From Colwellia hornerae (GTDB lineage Bacteria; Pseudomonadota; Gammaproteobacteria; Enterobacterales; Alteromonadaceae), in NCBI RefSeq assembly GCF_007954355.1, contig NZ_VOLR01000003.1, forward strand, positions 62,001-126,000: a DNA stretch of 64,000 bases, read 5' to 3'. Made by a program: the position numbers and the translations under genes. Shown piece by piece: positions 9,234-20,010 of the stretch. Each line of letters starts with the position of its first letter. The first letter of the stretch is position 1. The notes beneath the pieces were generated by a model. It had not been told where the DNA came from. It did no database searches and worked only from the letters and a program-made list of their open reading frames with translations.

Positions 9234-10943
9234 ATGACAATAAATATCAAACGCCCGTTATATATCCACTATGCGGGTCCAAGTCTGTTAGAAACCCCAC
9301 TACTAAATAAAGGTAGCGCTTTTGATGAAGAAGAGCGCACCAACTTTAACTTAATGGGCTTATTGCCGCCTCGTTATGAAACTATAGACGAGCAAGTTGA
9401 ACGTGCTTTTATGCAATATAATAAGTTTCGAACCAACCTAAACAAGCACATTTATTTACGTACCATTCATGATAATAACGAAACCTTATTTTTCAGACTC
9501 GTTCAGGCGCATTTAGCTGAGATGATGCCGATTATTTATACGCCGACAGTCGGTGATGCGTGTGAGCAGTTTTCAGATATTTATCGAAGTTCGCGTGGAT
9601 TATTTATTTCTTATGAAGATAGACATCACATGGATGATATTCTTCGTAATGCGACTAAAAATAAGATAAAAGTCATTGTTGTTACCGATGGCGAGCGTAT
9701 TCTTGGTCTGGGTGATCAAGGCATAGGTGGAATGGGTATTCCGATAGGCAAGCTTTCACTTTATACCGCTTGTGGCGGCATTAGCCCCGCGTATACTTTG
9801 CCGGTAATGCTCGATGTTGGTACGAATAATGAGAAGTTATTGAACGACCCTATGTATATGGGGCGTCGTCATAAACGTATTAATCAAGAAGAATACAACG
9901 AGTTTGTTGACATGTTTATTCAAGCAGTGAAACGTCGTTGGCCACATGTATTATTACAATTTGAAGATTTTGCTCAACCCAATGCCACACCATTACTTAA
10001 TAAGTATCGTGATGAAATTTGTTGTTTCAATGATGATATTCAAGGAACCGCCTCAGTGACTGTCGGCACTTTACTAGCGGCATGTCGTATTAAAGGGCGA
10101 AAACTGGCTAAAGAAACCACATTATCACAGCAAAAAGTTGTCTTTGTTGGTAGTGGCTCTGCCGGTTGTGGTATTGCCGAACAAATTATTGCGCAAATGG
10201 TCAGTGAAGGTATTTCTGAAAAACAAGCACGCAGTCAAATTTTTATGGTCGACCGTTTTGGTCTATTAACCGATGGTATGGCTGATTTACGAGACTTTCA
10301 GCAAAAACTTGTGCAATCGTCTCATGCCATTTCAACGTGGACTATTTCAGCAAGATACGCGACATTATTAGACGTGATGAATCATGCTCAGCCAGATATT
10401 TTAATTGGCGTTTCAGGCGTGCCCGGTTTATTTACCGAACCAGTGATTAGAGCAATGAAATCACACTGCCCAATGCCAATTATTTTCCCGCTTAGTAATC
10501 CTATTAAACAAGTAGAAGCTACGCCAACGCAAGTGATTAACTGGACTCAAGGTGAGGTGATTGTTGCGACTGGCAGTCCATTTAAACCCGTTGAGTATCA
10601 AGGTAAAACCTTTCCTATCGTGCAATGTAATAATAGTTATATTTTTCCAGGTTTAGGTTTGGGCATTGTCTCAGCAAATATCAACCGTGTTACCGATGAA
10701 ATGTTAATGGTTGCCAGTGAGACTCTTGCTAAAGCTTCGCCATTGGCCAATACCGGACAAGGTGAACTCTTACCTCCACTGACCGAAATTGCCAGTTTAA
10801 GCCGAAAAATAGCATTTGCGGTGGCAAAAGTGGCTTTTGATCAAAACTTAGCTTTACGCATTGATGATGAAAGTTTACTGGCGAAAATAGAACAAAACTT
10901 TTGGCAGCCAGAATATCGACAGTATCGTCGAAGCAGTGTTTAA
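9234..10943 (+). CDS. maeA: NAD-dependent malic enzyme
   Basis: A 569-residue malic enzyme that decarboxylates malate to pyruvate with NAD+, close in length to E. coli MaeA (565). Landmarks are the catalytic-tyrosine motif [35 protein letters not shown], the metal-binding [10 protein letters not shown] and [11 protein letters not shown] motifs, and the Rossmann motif [15 protein letters not shown]. It connects the TCA cycle to pyruvate. It stands alone, with a TATACT -10-like box at 9161-9166 upstream and a strong terminator downstream. The ATG has no obvious Shine-Dalgarno sequence, but the N-terminus aligns with the family. Confidence 0.95.
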   Translation: MTINIKRPLYIHYAGPSLLETPLLNKGSAFDEEERTNFNLMGLLPPRYETIDEQVERAFMQYNKFRTNLNKHIYLRTIHDNNETLFFRLVQAHLAEMMPIIYTPTVGDACEQFSDIYRSSRGLFISYEDRHHMDDILRNATKNKIKVIVVTDGERILGLGDQGIGGMGIPIGKLSLYTACGGISPAYTLPVMLDVGTNNEKLLNDPMYMGRRHKRINQEEYNEFVDMFIQAVKRRWPHVLLQFEDFAQPNATPLLNKYRDEICCFNDDIQGTASVTVGTLLAACRIKGRKLAKETTLSQQKVVFVGSGSAGCGIAEQIIAQMVSEGISEKQARSQIFMVDRFGLLTDGMADLRDFQQKLVQSSHAISTWTISARYATLLDVMNHAQPDILIGVSGVPGLFTEPVIRAMKSHCPMPIIFPLSNPIKQVEATPTQVINWTQGEVIVATGSPFKPVEYQGKTFPIVQCNNSYIFPGLGLGIVSANINRVTDEMLMVASETLAKASPLANTGQGELLPPLTEIASLSRKIAFAVAKVAFDQNLALRIDDESLLAKIEQNFWQPEYRQYRRSSV

Positions 10944-10986
10944 TATTGATTAACTTAAGCTAGCAACAAGCCCGTTAGCTATTTTT

Positions 10987-11012
10987 AAGCCAATCTGATG
11001 ATTGGCTTTTTT
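10987..11012 (+). terminator. Rho-independent terminator of maeA
   Basis: AAGCCAATC (10987-10995), loop TGAT, GATTGGCTT (11000-11008), followed by T residues. It lies 44 bases after the maeA stop. Confidence 0.9.
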
Positions 11013-11108
11013 ATGTTCCGCGCCTTAATAAGAAAATCACCTTGGTCTTATTTAAAAGAAGAAATCCTTCTAAACCTAATAAAATTAGTCTTTTTATAAG
11101 ATTTCGTC

Positions 11109-11114
11109 TATAAT
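11109..11114 (+). promoter_or_regulatory. Probable ndk -10 element
   Basis: A perfect TATAAT at 11109-11114, about 50 bases before the ndk ATG. The upstream -35 candidate (TTAGTC at 11085-11090) is weak. Confidence 0.55.
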
Positions 11115-11165
11115 CGCGCCAAAATTATACACCTATTTTATCTAAAATATATATAAGGGCTTATC

Positions 11166-11597
11166 ATGGCTATCGAACGTACTTTTTCTATCGTAAAACC
11201 AGACGCAGTTGCTAAAAACTTCATTGGTCAAATTTATAACCGTTTTGAAACTGCTGGTTTAAAAATTGTTGCTTCTAAAATGATTCACTTAAGCCAAGAA
11301 AAAGCTGAAGGCTTTTACGCTGAACACAGCGAACGTCCTTTCTTTGGCGCTTTAGTTTCATTTATGACTTCTGGTCCAGTTATGGTTCAAGTTTTAGAAG
11401 GCGAAAACGCTGTTCTTAAAAACCGTGAAATCATGGGTGCTACTAACCCAGCTGAAGCACTTGCTGGTACTATCCGTGCTGATCTTGCTGATAGCATCGA
11501 CGAAAATGCTGCTCACGGTTCTGATGCTTTAGAATCTGCTGCACGTGAAATTGCTTACTTCTTCTCTGCTGATGAAATTTGCCCACGTACTCGTTAA
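11166..11597 (+). CDS. ndk: Nucleoside diphosphate kinase
   Basis: A 143-residue enzyme that transfers phosphate from ATP to nucleoside diphosphates through a phosphohistidine. The catalytic histidine is H117 in [12 protein letters not shown], the same number as in E. coli Ndk, and the N-terminal [12 protein letters not shown] motif is intact. The length equals the family norm. A purine-rich AAGGGC lies just upstream of the ATG. It sits directly before rlmN, as in many gammaproteobacteria, but a terminator separates them. Confidence 0.97.
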   Translation: MAIERTFSIVKPDAVAKNFIGQIYNRFETAGLKIVASKMIHLSQEKAEGFYAEHSERPFFGALVSFMTSGPVMVQVLEGENAVLKNREIMGATNPAEALAGTIRADLADSIDENAAHGSDALESAAREIAYFFSADEICPRTR

Positions 11598-11953
11598 TTT
11601 GAGTTCAGTCTGGGTTGATTTTAATTAGACATCGTTAATGGCTGATATTTATTGAAGAAAGTGTTTATTTACTAACGTAAGCTCCGCGCTATCTTCTTGA
11701 ACATCCATCATTACTGAGTTTAATCAAAGATTAGAAAATGAAAGGGTTTTACTGTTTTCAGTAAAATCCTTTTGTTATTTTTAGACTTATAATAAACCTT
11801 AAATTTTTTAATTTGCTAACCCTTTGTTTTACATAAAGAGAAGCTTAATTAAAAGCGTTAAGGTTTAATATAATTTGATCTGTAAACTGTTATGCTTTGT
11901 ATGAAAGTTGTACAATTGTTTTTGTAATTTTGTTGTTTGAGAAGTAGTGAATC
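11598..11953. other. ndk-rlmN spacer
   Basis: Apart from the hairpin terminator at 11742-11771, I see only AT-rich sequence that should include the rlmN promoter. No gene is supported. Confidence 0.5.
11742..11775 (+). terminator. Terminator downstream of ndk
   Basis: A 13-bp stem, AAGGGTTTTACTG (11742-11754) with CAGTAAAATCCTT (11759-11771), has one G-U pair and a TTTT loop and is followed by TTG. It sits about 145 bases after the ndk stop. Confidence 0.7.
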
Positions 11954-13126
11954 ATGAGTGAAGTGACTGAAGTTGTAAGCCCGACCGTATCTGCGGTAAA
12001 GAAGAAAGTAAATCTATTAAACTTGGACCATCAAGGGATGCGTGAATACTTTGCTTCAATTGGCGAAAAGCCATTTCGTGCCGATCAAATGATGAAATGG
12101 ATATATCATTTTGGTTACTCTGATTTTGAATTAATGACTAATTTGAATAAAAAATTACGTGAAAAATTACAGCGTGAAACAGAAATTAGTGCGCCAGAGA
12201 TATCTGAAAAGCAAGTATCAACCGACGGCACGATAAAATATTCTTTACGCCTTGAAGGCGGTCAAGAAGTCGAAACGGTATGGATACCTGAAAACGATCG
12301 CGCAACATTATGTGTATCATCGCAAGTCGGTTGTGCGCTTGAATGTACGTTTTGTGCAACGGCGCAGCAAGGTTTTAATCGCAACCTATCAATGAGCGAA
12401 ATTATTGGTCAGGTATGGCGTGTTGCCAATGATATTGGTGCGACTCGTATCGCCGGAAAACGCCCCATTACTAACATTGTTATGATGGGCATGGGCGAGC
12501 CGCTTTTAAATATGAAAAATTTAATTCCGGCGCTTGATACCATGTTAAACGATTTGGGCTACGGCCTTTCAAAACGTCGAGTAACAGTGAGTACTTCTGG
12601 TGTAGTACCAGCGCTTGATATGTTAAAAGAAAAAATAGATTGTGCATTAGCTATTTCAATTCACGCGGGTAACAATGAGCTTCGTGACGTATTGGTGCCA
12701 ATTAATAAAAAGTATCCTTTAGAAGAGTTTATTGCGGCGGCTGGACGTTATATCGAAGGTTCTAAAGCCAATAAACAGGCAACGATTGAATATGTGATGT
12801 TAGATCATGTTAATGACAGTACTGACCAAGCACATGAACTTGCCATCGCTTTGAAAGATTTACCCAGTAAAATCAATCTGATCCCATTTAATCCTTACCC
12901 AGGTTCGCCTTATAAACGTTCAAGTAATTCACGTATTGACCGTTTTGACAAAGTTTTACAGTCATATGGTTTAACGGTTATTACTCGTCGTACCCGTGGT
13001 GATGATATTGATGCGGCTTGTGGGCAATTAGCCGGTGATGTTTTCGATAGAACAAAGCGAACAGCAATGAACTCTTCAAAAAATGACGTGTCTAATGCCC
13101 AAGAGATTTCAGTTAAACTGGTTTAA
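11954..13126 (+). CDS. rlmN: Dual-specificity rRNA/tRNA methyltransferase RlmN (radical SAM)
   Basis: A 390-residue radical-SAM enzyme that methylates C2 of A2503 in 23S rRNA and A37 of some tRNAs. The iron-sulfur ligands are C127, C131 and C134 in the [15 protein letters not shown] motif (E. coli C125/129/132). The methyl-carrying cysteine is C356 in [18 protein letters not shown] and the [11 protein letters not shown] motifs are also present. It heads the conserved rlmN-pilF-rodZ-ispG run. About 12 extra N-terminal residues compared with E. coli are not unusual. Confidence 0.97.
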   Translation: MSEVTEVVSPTVSAVKKKVNLLNLDHQGMREYFASIGEKPFRADQMMKWIYHFGYSDFELMTNLNKKLREKLQRETEISAPEISEKQVSTDGTIKYSLRLEGGQEVETVWIPENDRATLCVSSQVGCALECTFCATAQQGFNRNLSMSEIIGQVWRVANDIGATRIAGKRPITNIVMMGMGEPLLNMKNLIPALDTMLNDLGYGLSKRRVTVSTSGVVPALDMLKEKIDCALAISIHAGNNELRDVLVPINKKYPLEEFIAAAGRYIEGSKANKQATIEYVMLDHVNDSTDQAHELAIALKDLPSKINLIPFNPYPGSPYKRSSNSRIDRFDKVLQSYGLTVITRRTRGDDIDAACGQLAGDVFDRTKRTAMNSSKNDVSNAQEISVKLV

Positions 13127-13148
13127 CACTTTATTCTCGAGGTATTTA

Positions 13149-13202
13149 TACCCGTTCGACAGCATGCTAGCTCAATAAGCATCTTGAAGTAGATCGGGTA
13201 TA
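13149..13202. repeat. Imperfect palindromic intergenic element
   Basis: The sequence begins TATACCCGTTC and ends GATCGGGTATA, with an inner GCATGCTAGC stretch and AAGCATCTTGAAG. The ends pair over 8 bases plus a partial match. The TATACCCG...TTCAAGATGC pattern is one I associate with dispersed repeats in Alteromonadales genomes; that part is from memory. It separates rlmN from pilF. Confidence 0.45.
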
Positions 13203-13233
13203 GGTATAATCTGTAATTATTACATTATGATAA

Positions 13234-14472
13234 GTGACATTGCGCAATATGATTAAATTTATGCCGTGGTTATTTATAACGAGCGTTATCGCTTTGTTAA
13301 CTGTTCTTTCTGGATGTGTAACGCAAAACTACGAGAATGACAGTACGATACCTGTGGTAGAAAGCGACTCAAGTAATAATGAAATGGCAATGACTCGGAT
13401 ATCATTAGGTCTGGGTTATTTGAAAATGGGTAACACTAGCCAAGCAAAATTAAACTTAGAAAAAGCAAAGCGTTTTTCACCTAACTTATCTCAAGTTTAC
13501 ACGGCATTTGCGCACTATTACGATGTGGTTGGTGAATCGCAGCTTGCCACCAATGCTTATGAACAAGCGTTATCAATTGATGCAAAAAACCCAGATACTT
13601 TAAATAATTATGGTGTTTTTCTTTGTCGACATGAAAAGTATGCCGATGCTGAAAAATACACCTTAAAAGCGATAGCAATCCCAACGTACTTAATGGTTTC
13701 ACAAAGTTACGAAAACCTGGCACTTTGTCAATTAAAAGCCGGTGAGTTTGTTAAAGCAGAAAAGTATTTTACAAAATCTATTCAGCATAGTCCCAATCGA
13801 GCATCAGCCCTATTACAAATGGTACGTTTACAGTACGTGATTGCCGACTATAAAACCGCGCAAAGGTATTTAAAGCGCTATGAAAAAGCAACCCGCCGCT
13901 TTAGTCCTGAAGCGCTTTCATTGGCTTATAAAGTGTTTAAAAAGCAACGTAATCATCGTATAGCTAAAAATTATGCCAGTATGCTGTTAAAAATGTTCCC
14001 AAATTCTTACCAAGCTAAGCAATATATCTTAAATGCGCTGGCTCATACTGAAGCGGATGACTTAGCAAGGGTTTATCAAGCTTCAATTATGCCGACCATT
14101 GATACCTCGCCACAGAAACGTGTCGTGGTTTTGTCACCGAATAAAGCTCAAAAAAAACGACCTAAACCAGAGAGTAAAAAAGTAAAGAACACTGAAAGTT
14201 CTAGCGTCGAGAAGATAACAGTCAAGCACACTCAAAGTCAGGAAAAAGTTGTTCTTGAAGCGAAAATACATATTGTTGTCAAAGGTGATAGCTTATTTAG
14301 CCTCTCAAAACAGTACAATACCCATATGAAAACATTAGAACGCTGGAATAATATCACTCGTAGCGATATTTTAAAGCTAGGCCAAAAGCTCCATGTGTCC
14401 TTGCCAACGCATACGGATGTTATACCAACCAATAATGCTACCAATAATGCAGAACAAGAGAAAACTCAATGA
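13234..14472 (+). CDS. pilF: Type IV pilus pilotin PilF/PilW with C-terminal LysM domain
   Basis: A 412-residue lipoprotein. The signal peptide ends in a lipobox LSGC, making C28 the lipidated residue. Tandem TPR repeats follow (about 50-260), including the pilotin-typical ALSIDAKNPDTLNNYGVFLC. Unusually, a basic linker (about 290-340) leads into a LysM peptidoglycan-binding domain at 346-391 (HIVVKGDSLFSLSKQY to KLGQKLHVSLP). PilF pilotins are normally about 250 residues and assemble the PilQ secretin. I use the GTG at 13234; an ATG at 13249 is an equally possible start, as neither has a clear ribosome-binding site. The stop overlaps rodZ by 4 bases. Confidence 0.88.
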   Translation: MTLRNMIKFMPWLFITSVIALLTVLSGCVTQNYENDSTIPVVESDSSNNEMAMTRISLGLGYLKMGNTSQAKLNLEKAKRFSPNLSQVYTAFAHYYDVVGESQLATNAYEQALSIDAKNPDTLNNYGVFLCRHEKYADAEKYTLKAIAIPTYLMVSQSYENLALCQLKAGEFVKAEKYFTKSIQHSPNRASALLQMVRLQYVIADYKTAQRYLKRYEKATRRFSPEALSLAYKVFKKQRNHRIAKNYASMLLKMFPNSYQAKQYILNALAHTEADDLARVYQASIMPTIDTSPQKRVVVLSPNKAQKKRPKPESKKVKNTESSSVEKITVKHTQSQEKVVLEAKIHIVVKGDSLFSLSKQYNTHMKTLERWNNITRSDILKLGQKLHVSLPTHTDVIPTNNATNNAEQEKTQ

Positions 14473-15470
14473 CCCATGTTGAAAAGCCTAATAATATTAA
14501 TAAGGCACAAGCTACTGCACCAGCAGATGAACTGCACAACAATATTGAAGAAGAGCTTTCTAAAGATAGTCAACTTATTGGTCCGGGCCAAATTCTTAGT
14601 GATGCTAGAAAGAAAGCGGGCTTATCTCAGCAAGATGTCGCTAATAAACTTAATTTCCGTCTGACTTTGGTTAATGAAATAGAAAGTGAGCTGTTTAATA
14701 GCAGCTTGCCAGAAACTTATAATCGTGGCTATTTACGTAGCTATGCAAAATTAGTTAATGTTTCTCAAGAGGATGTATTGGTGAGCTATCAACAACTAAA
14801 TATTGCAAAAGCACAGGTATCTAAGTTACAAAGCTTTTCTAAAGGGACGGAAAAGTTAGCAGAAAGTAATCGTATTATGTGGGTTAGTTATATTATTTTA
14901 GCTATTCTCATTGGCTCTACGGTGATGTGGTGGCTGCAAAATAATAAAGAACAACCTCAGACGCCGATTGCAGATATTGAGATAAAAACTCAACGTGTTG
15001 AAGATGTTACCGACAACCAAGCGAGTAAGGTTTCGACAGCTAAAATTGACAACGTTATTGAAAGTACTACCAAAGCACCGTTAGTCGCTACTACAGTGTC
15101 AGAACAGCAAAGTAGTGACATTACACCTTCAGCGGTTAATATAGAAAGTAGTCAGCTGAGTGAAGCAGATACTGCCGCACTTGAAAGTCGCTCAATAATG
15201 GCGCAAGAGTCGACTGAAGCGGCTTTAACCGAAGTGATCTTTACCTTTTCTGGTGACTGCTGGGTAAATATTTCAGATGCAACAGGTGAGCGAATTGCTT
15301 GGGGTGTAAAAAAATTGGGTTACGTTATGACGATATCTGGGCAAGCACCTTTTGATGTTACCTTAGGAAGGCCTGAATTGGTGGCAATAAATTTTGCCGA
15401 TGAAGCCATTGATATGAGTCAGTTTAATATCGGCAATATTGCTAAGTTTACTTTGCCGGTTACCCATTAG
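14469..15470 (+). CDS. rodZ: Cell-shape protein RodZ
   Basis: A 333-residue bitopic protein. A cytoplasmic helix-turn-helix domain (about 37-110, with ARKKAGLSQQDVANKLNFR) binds MreB in the family. One membrane segment lies at about 135-157 (IMWVSYIILAILIGSTVMWW). A serine/threonine-rich periplasmic linker leads to a C-terminal DUF4115 domain (about 240-333, FTFSGDCWVNISDATGERIAWG). RodZ links MreB filaments to the wall-elongation machinery. The ATG overlaps the pilF stop, so the two genes are translationally coupled. It precedes ispG as in E. coli. Confidence 0.95.
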   Translation: MTHVEKPNNINKAQATAPADELHNNIEEELSKDSQLIGPGQILSDARKKAGLSQQDVANKLNFRLTLVNEIESELFNSSLPETYNRGYLRSYAKLVNVSQEDVLVSYQQLNIAKAQVSKLQSFSKGTEKLAESNRIMWVSYIILAILIGSTVMWWLQNNKEQPQTPIADIEIKTQRVEDVTDNQASKVSTAKIDNVIESTTKAPLVATTVSEQQSSDITPSAVNIESSQLSEADTAALESRSIMAQESTEAALTEVIFTFSGDCWVNISDATGERIAWGVKKLGYVMTISGQAPFDVTLGRPELVAINFADEAIDMSQFNIGNIAKFTLPVTH

Positions 15471-15538
15471 TCATTAGCATTTTGTATAAATAACGTTTGT
15501 TACGCTTACGTGACAAACCACCAAAGTTGTGAATTATT

Positions 15539-16657
15539 ATGTTTAAAGAATCTCCAATCATCCGCCGTAAATCTCGTCAAATTATGGTCGGTAATGTTCC
15601 TGTTGGTGGCGATGCACCGATAACTGTGCAATCGATGACCAATACGTTGACGACTGATGTGGCAGCAACCGTTGCACAAATCAAAGCATTAGAAGGCGTG
15701 GGTGCTGATATTGTTCGGGTGAGTGTACCGACCATGGATGCAGCAGAAGCCTTTCGCGAAATTAAGAAATTAGTTAAAGTACCATTGGTTGCCGATATTC
15801 ATTTTGATTATCGAATTGCTTTAAAAGTTGCTGAATATGGCGCAGATTGTTTACGCATTAATCCTGGTAACATCGGCCGTGAAGACCGAGTACGCAGTGT
15901 AGTTGAATGTGCACGTGATTTGAATATTCCTATACGCATTGGTGTGAATGGCGGATCATTAGAAAAAGATATCCAAGAAAAGTATACTGAGCCAACGCCT
16001 GAGGCACTCTTTGAATCGGCAATGCGTCATGTTGATATCCTAGATAGGCTTAACTTCGATCAATTCAAGGTCAGTGTTAAAGCCTCCGATGTTTTTCTTG
16101 CGGTCGAATCTTACCGATTATTAGCGAAGCAGATCGATAACCCACTTCACCTTGGTATTACTGAAGCGGGTGGTTTACGCTCTGGTTCAGTAAAATCTTC
16201 AGTGGGTTTAGGCTTGTTATTAGCAGAAGGCATTGGCGATACTTTACGTATTTCTTTGGCGGCAGATCCGATAGAAGAAATTAAAGTTGGTTTTGATATT
16301 TTAAAGTCACTAAAATTGCGTAGCCGAGGTATTAACCTTATTGCTTGTCCGAGCTGTTCTCGTCAAGAGTTTGATGTTATCGCCACGGTTAATGCGTTAG
16401 AACAACGTATTGAAGATATTTTAACGCCGATGGATGTCTCCATTATTGGTTGTATCGTTAACGGTCCTGGTGAAGCGATTATCTCTGATTTGGGTTTAAC
16501 CGGTAGTAGCCGAAAAAGTGGTTATTATTTAGATGGTATCCGTCAAAAAGACCGCTTTGATAATAATAATTTAGTGGATCAACTCGAGGAGCGCATTCGT
16601 GCTAAAGCGAAACTTCTTGATGCGGCTTACAAAATAAAATTTAAAGAAATAGAGTAA
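15539..16657 (+). CDS. ispG: 4-hydroxy-3-methylbut-2-enyl diphosphate synthase
   Basis: A 372-residue [4Fe-4S] enzyme of the MEP isoprenoid pathway, converting MEcPP to HMBPP. The cluster ligands C270, C273 (CPSC) and C305 ([12 protein letters not shown]) and catalytic E312 all have the E. coli numbers, which also supports the start. The N-terminal TIM barrel carries [11 protein letters not shown] and [12 protein letters not shown]. It lies 68 bases after rodZ in the conserved order, with hisS next. Confidence 0.98.
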   Translation: MFKESPIIRRKSRQIMVGNVPVGGDAPITVQSMTNTLTTDVAATVAQIKALEGVGADIVRVSVPTMDAAEAFREIKKLVKVPLVADIHFDYRIALKVAEYGADCLRINPGNIGREDRVRSVVECARDLNIPIRIGVNGGSLEKDIQEKYTEPTPEALFESAMRHVDILDRLNFDQFKVSVKASDVFLAVESYRLLAKQIDNPLHLGITEAGGLRSGSVKSSVGLGLLLAEGIGDTLRISLAADPIEEIKVGFDILKSLKLRSRGINLIACPSCSRQEFDVIATVNALEQRIEDILTPMDVSIIGCIVNGPGEAIISDLGLTGSSRKSGYYLDGIRQKDRFDNNNLVDQLEERIRAKAKLLDAAYKIKFKEIE

Positions 16658-16740
16658 TATAATAACCTTAAAAAGAGCGAAACGTTATATCAGTGACAGT
16701 TCAGTTGAAAGCTACATTTTGAGGTATCATGGCTGTACTA

Positions 16741-16769
16741 TTTACGTTTCGTCTCAAACTGCCTATAAT
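16741..16769 (+). promoter_or_regulatory. Candidate hisS promoter
   Basis: TTTACG at 16741-16746 and a perfect TATAAT at 16764-16769 with 17-bp spacing, about 70 bases before the hisS start. This would give hisS and the genes after it their own transcript, separate from ispG. Confidence 0.55.
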
Positions 16770-16840
16770 GCGCGCTGCACTTAATTTTTCCCGTTTTATA
16801 TAAATATCTATTTTATACAATAGACAAAGAGAGCCTTACT

Positions 16841-18115
16841 TTGAGTAAAACATTACAAGCCGTCAGAGGGATGAACGACTGTTTACCCACTGAAACTCCT
16901 ATTTGGCAAATGGTTGAAACAGTTTTACGCCGAGTTGCTAGTAGCTATGGTTTTGCTGAAATACGTATGCCTATTGTCGAATCTACGGGGCTTTTTAAAC
17001 GCTCTATTGGTGAAGTTACTGATATCGTTGAAAAAGAGATGTACACTTTTGACGACCGTAACGGCGACAGTTTAACGCTGCGCCCAGAAGGCACAGCATC
17101 TTGTGTGCGTGCAGGTAATCAGCATGGTTTACTGTATAACCAAGAACAGCGTTTATGGTACATGGGACCAATGTTTAGGCATGAACGTCCACAAAAAGGT
17201 CGTTATCGTCAGTTCCACCAATTTGGCTTAGAAGCCTTTGGAATTGGAACACCAGACATAGATGCCGAAATTATTATGCTAACTTCTCGTCTTTGGCGGG
17301 AACTTGGCATCAATGAGTTTGTCACACTAGAGCTAAACTCATTAGGTTCAAATGAAGAGCGCGCAAATTATCGTGATGCTTTAGTTGTTTTCTTAACTGA
17401 AAAAGAAGAGCAACTTGATGAAGACTCTAAACGTAGAATGCTGACCAATCCATTACGCGTTTTAGATAGCAAAAATAAAGATGTACAAGCGGCTTTAGTT
17501 GGTGCGCCAAAATTAAGTGATTATTTTGATGAAGAATCTAAAGCTCACTTTGCGGGTGTTTGCCAGCGTTTAGATGCTGCGGGTATTAATTATGTGATCA
17601 ATGACCGCTTAGTTCGTGGTTTAGATTATTATAATCGCACGGTATTTGAATGGGTAACTGACAGCTTAGGCGCACAAGGTACTATTTGTGCGGGTGGTCG
17701 TTATGATGGTTTAGTCGAGCAATTAGGCGGTAAAGCAACGCCAGCATTTGGTTTTGCCTTAGGTATTGAACGCTTAGTGTTAATGTTAACAAGCTTAGAA
17801 AAAGCCAACAATATTCGCGCACAAGTTGATGTTTATGTTATTGGTTTAGGTGAGGGCGTTGATATTAAAGCTGCACTGCTCAGTGAACAATGGCGTGATC
17901 AAGTTAAAGATATTCGCATACAAAACCACTGCGGTGGTGGTAATATGAAAAAACAAATGAAACGGGCAGATAAATCGAGTGCGCAAGTGGCAATTATCAT
18001 CGGAGAAGATGAACTTGCTGAGCAAAGCGTGACGATAAAGTATTTGCGTGGTCAACACGAACAACAGAAACTGTCGCTTGAACAAGTGCCAGCTTTATTA
18101 AACAGTTTAATTTAA
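16841..18115 (+). CDS. hisS: Histidyl-tRNA synthetase
   Basis: A 424-residue class II aminoacyl-tRNA synthetase, the E. coli length. It shows motif 2 ([19 protein letters not shown]), the histidine-specific loop [15 protein letters not shown], motif 3 ([13 protein letters not shown]) and GGRYDGL. The start is a TTG at 16841, which gives [12 protein letters not shown], the normal HisS N-terminus; no ATG fits as well. AAAGAGAG lies upstream as ribosome-binding site. It runs into yfgM with a 9-base gap. Confidence 0.96.
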   Translation: MSKTLQAVRGMNDCLPTETPIWQMVETVLRRVASSYGFAEIRMPIVESTGLFKRSIGEVTDIVEKEMYTFDDRNGDSLTLRPEGTASCVRAGNQHGLLYNQEQRLWYMGPMFRHERPQKGRYRQFHQFGLEAFGIGTPDIDAEIIMLTSRLWRELGINEFVTLELNSLGSNEERANYRDALVVFLTEKEEQLDEDSKRRMLTNPLRVLDSKNKDVQAALVGAPKLSDYFDEESKAHFAGVCQRLDAAGINYVINDRLVRGLDYYNRTVFEWVTDSLGAQGTICAGGRYDGLVEQLGGKATPAFGFALGIERLVLMLTSLEKANNIRAQVDVYVIGLGEGVDIKAALLSEQWRDQVKDIRIQNHCGGGNMKKQMKRADKSSAQVAIIIGEDELAEQSVTIKYLRGQHEQQKLSLEQVPALLNSLI

Positions 18116-18124
18116 GGTGAAGTA

Positions 18125-18763
18125 GTGGACGTTTATCAAACAGAAGAACAACAAGTAGAAGCCATTAAAGGTTTTTGGAAAGAAAATGGCACTGCAATTA
18201 TTGCTGGTTTAGTTTTAGGTTTTGCTGGTTTTATTGGCTTTAACGTATATAAAGATACTCAACTTGAGAATGAAGTTATAACGTCTGATGCTTATCAAAC
18301 TGTGATGGAAAGTGCAGGGGTAGACGGAAAGCTTTTTTCAGCAAGTGCGAGTAAATTTATTACTGAGAATAAAGACTCTAGCTACGCTTCATTAACGGCG
18401 CTTGCGCTAGCAAAAGAAGCGGCTACTCATAAAGATTGGCCACAAGTTGCTATTCATTTAGCAAGTGCTATTGAAAGCTCTACCAATCAAGGTATTAAAG
18501 CTATCGCAAGTATTCGGTTAGCGCGTGTGCAAATTCAACTTGAGCAATACACTGAAGCATTAGCAACTTTATCGGTAACGCTGCCAGAATCGTTTAAAAG
18601 TGCGATTGATGAAACTAAAGGCGATGCCTATTTCAAGCAAGGTAAAGTAGAACTTGCTCGTAATGCTTATCAAGCTGCACTAGATGTTGAAGGCCAAACA
18701 AATAATGGTGCCTTACAAATGAAATTAAATGATTTAGCCCAATTATCATCGATTGCTAAATAA
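18125..18763 (+). CDS. yfgM: YfgM, SecYEG-associated TPR membrane protein
   Basis: A 212-residue bitopic inner-membrane protein. A short cytoplasmic N-terminus (VYQTEEQQVEAIKGFWKENG) is followed by one membrane segment at about 23-41 and a periplasmic TPR-like domain. In E. coli, YfgM (an ancillary SecYEG subunit) works with PpiD in handing over exported proteins. The start is GTG with AAGGTGA upstream. The position between hisS and bamB is the same as in E. coli. Confidence 0.93.
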   Translation: MDVYQTEEQQVEAIKGFWKENGTAIIAGLVLGFAGFIGFNVYKDTQLENEVITSDAYQTVMESAGVDGKLFSASASKFITENKDSSYASLTALALAKEAATHKDWPQVAIHLASAIESSTNQGIKAIASIRLARVQIQLEQYTEALATLSVTLPESFKSAIDETKGDAYFKQGKVELARNAYQAALDVEGQTNNGALQMKLNDLAQLSSIAK

Positions 18764-18780
18764 AGAGGCTGATCATTAAT

Positions 18781-19986
18781 ATGTTAAAAAAATTACGCTT
18801 TAATAAAAAATTATTAGCGATAGCGCTATTATCATTAGGGCTTGGAGCTTGTTCTTCAACTGACGAAGAAGATGAAGCGACTAAAGTTGCTGAATTAACA
18901 GAAATCAAGCAAGCTTTTGAAGCTGATGTGCTCTGGGAATCAACTGTCGGTAATGGTGTCAGCGATTATTTTTCGCGTATTAAACCCAATGTCGCTTACG
19001 GCAAAATTTACAGTGCCAGTCGTGATGGTGATGTTGTTGCTCTTGAACTTGAAAATGGTGAAGAGATTTGGTCAACAGACTTAAGTGATATAAAAGGCGA
19101 ACGCAGCTTTTTTGATCGCAGACAATCGGCTTTATTAAATGGTGGCCCGATCTCGGGTATCCAAAAAATATTTATTGGCAGTGAAAATGGCGAAGTATTC
19201 GCACTAGATGCCGATACGGGTAAGCTTGATTGGCAAGGAAAAGTAAAAGGCGAAGTTATTGCAGCTCCCGCCATTGATGCTGGTATTTTAGTCGTCAATA
19301 CGGCTTCAGGTGTCATTAAGGCTTTTAACGCTTCTAACGGTCAAGATGAATGGCAAGTCGAACAAGAAGTGCCAGCATTAACGTTACGTGGTGTTAGTTC
19401 GCCGGCGATTTCTTCTGGCGGAGTTATGGTCGGTTCAGCTAACGGAACCATGAGCGTGTATATTCTTGAATCCGGTCAGCAAGGTTGGACGGCAGAAGTT
19501 GGTGAAGCTGGTGGCTCTACACAATTAGAGCGAGTTATTGATGTTGACTCTGCGCCACTTATTTACGGCGATAAAGTTTACAGTATTTCTGTAAAAGGCA
19601 ATTTAACCGCGATAGATTTACGTAGCGGTCGGATGATTTGGGAACGTCAGTATTCGTCATATCATGATATGGCTATTAGTGGAAACACCCTATTTTTAAC
19701 CGATATTAAAGGGCATGTTTATGCGGTTGACCGTTTAAACGGTTTTGAAAAGTGGAGCCAACTTGCACTCACTAATCGTGGTGTTACCGGTCCTGCTGTT
19801 ATTGGTGATTATATTGTGGTTGGCGACTTTGAAGGCTATCTTCATTTTATCGACCAAACAACCGGTGATATCCTTGCTCGTCACGAAGTTGACAGCAGCG
19901 GTTTAAATATAGCACCAACCGTGCACGAAGATATTATTTACGCACAATCACGTAATGGTGATTTGCAAGCGATAAAAATTCCATAA
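18781..19986 (+). CDS. bamB: Outer-membrane assembly lipoprotein BamB
   Basis: A 401-residue lipoprotein of the BAM complex that inserts beta-barrel proteins into the outer membrane. The signal peptide ends in LGLGAC, making C24 the lipidated residue. The rest is an eight-bladed PQQ-type beta-propeller with repeated blade motifs such as GKIYSASRDGDVVALELENG and GEVFALDADTGKLDW. AGAGG precedes the ATG. It is the last gene of the hisS-yfgM-bamB group before a hairpin, with der following. Confidence 0.96.
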   Translation: MLKKLRFNKKLLAIALLSLGLGACSSTDEEDEATKVAELTEIKQAFEADVLWESTVGNGVSDYFSRIKPNVAYGKIYSASRDGDVVALELENGEEIWSTDLSDIKGERSFFDRRQSALLNGGPISGIQKIFIGSENGEVFALDADTGKLDWQGKVKGEVIAAPAIDAGILVVNTASGVIKAFNASNGQDEWQVEQEVPALTLRGVSSPAISSGGVMVGSANGTMSVYILESGQQGWTAEVGEAGGSTQLERVIDVDSAPLIYGDKVYSISVKGNLTAIDLRSGRMIWERQYSSYHDMAISGNTLFLTDIKGHVYAVDRLNGFEKWSQLALTNRGVTGPAVIGDYIVVGDFEGYLHFIDQTTGDILARHEVDSSGLNIAPTVHEDIIYAQSRNGDLQAIKIP

Positions 19987-20010
19987 GTCTTTTTATCAGC
20001 TAGAATTAAG

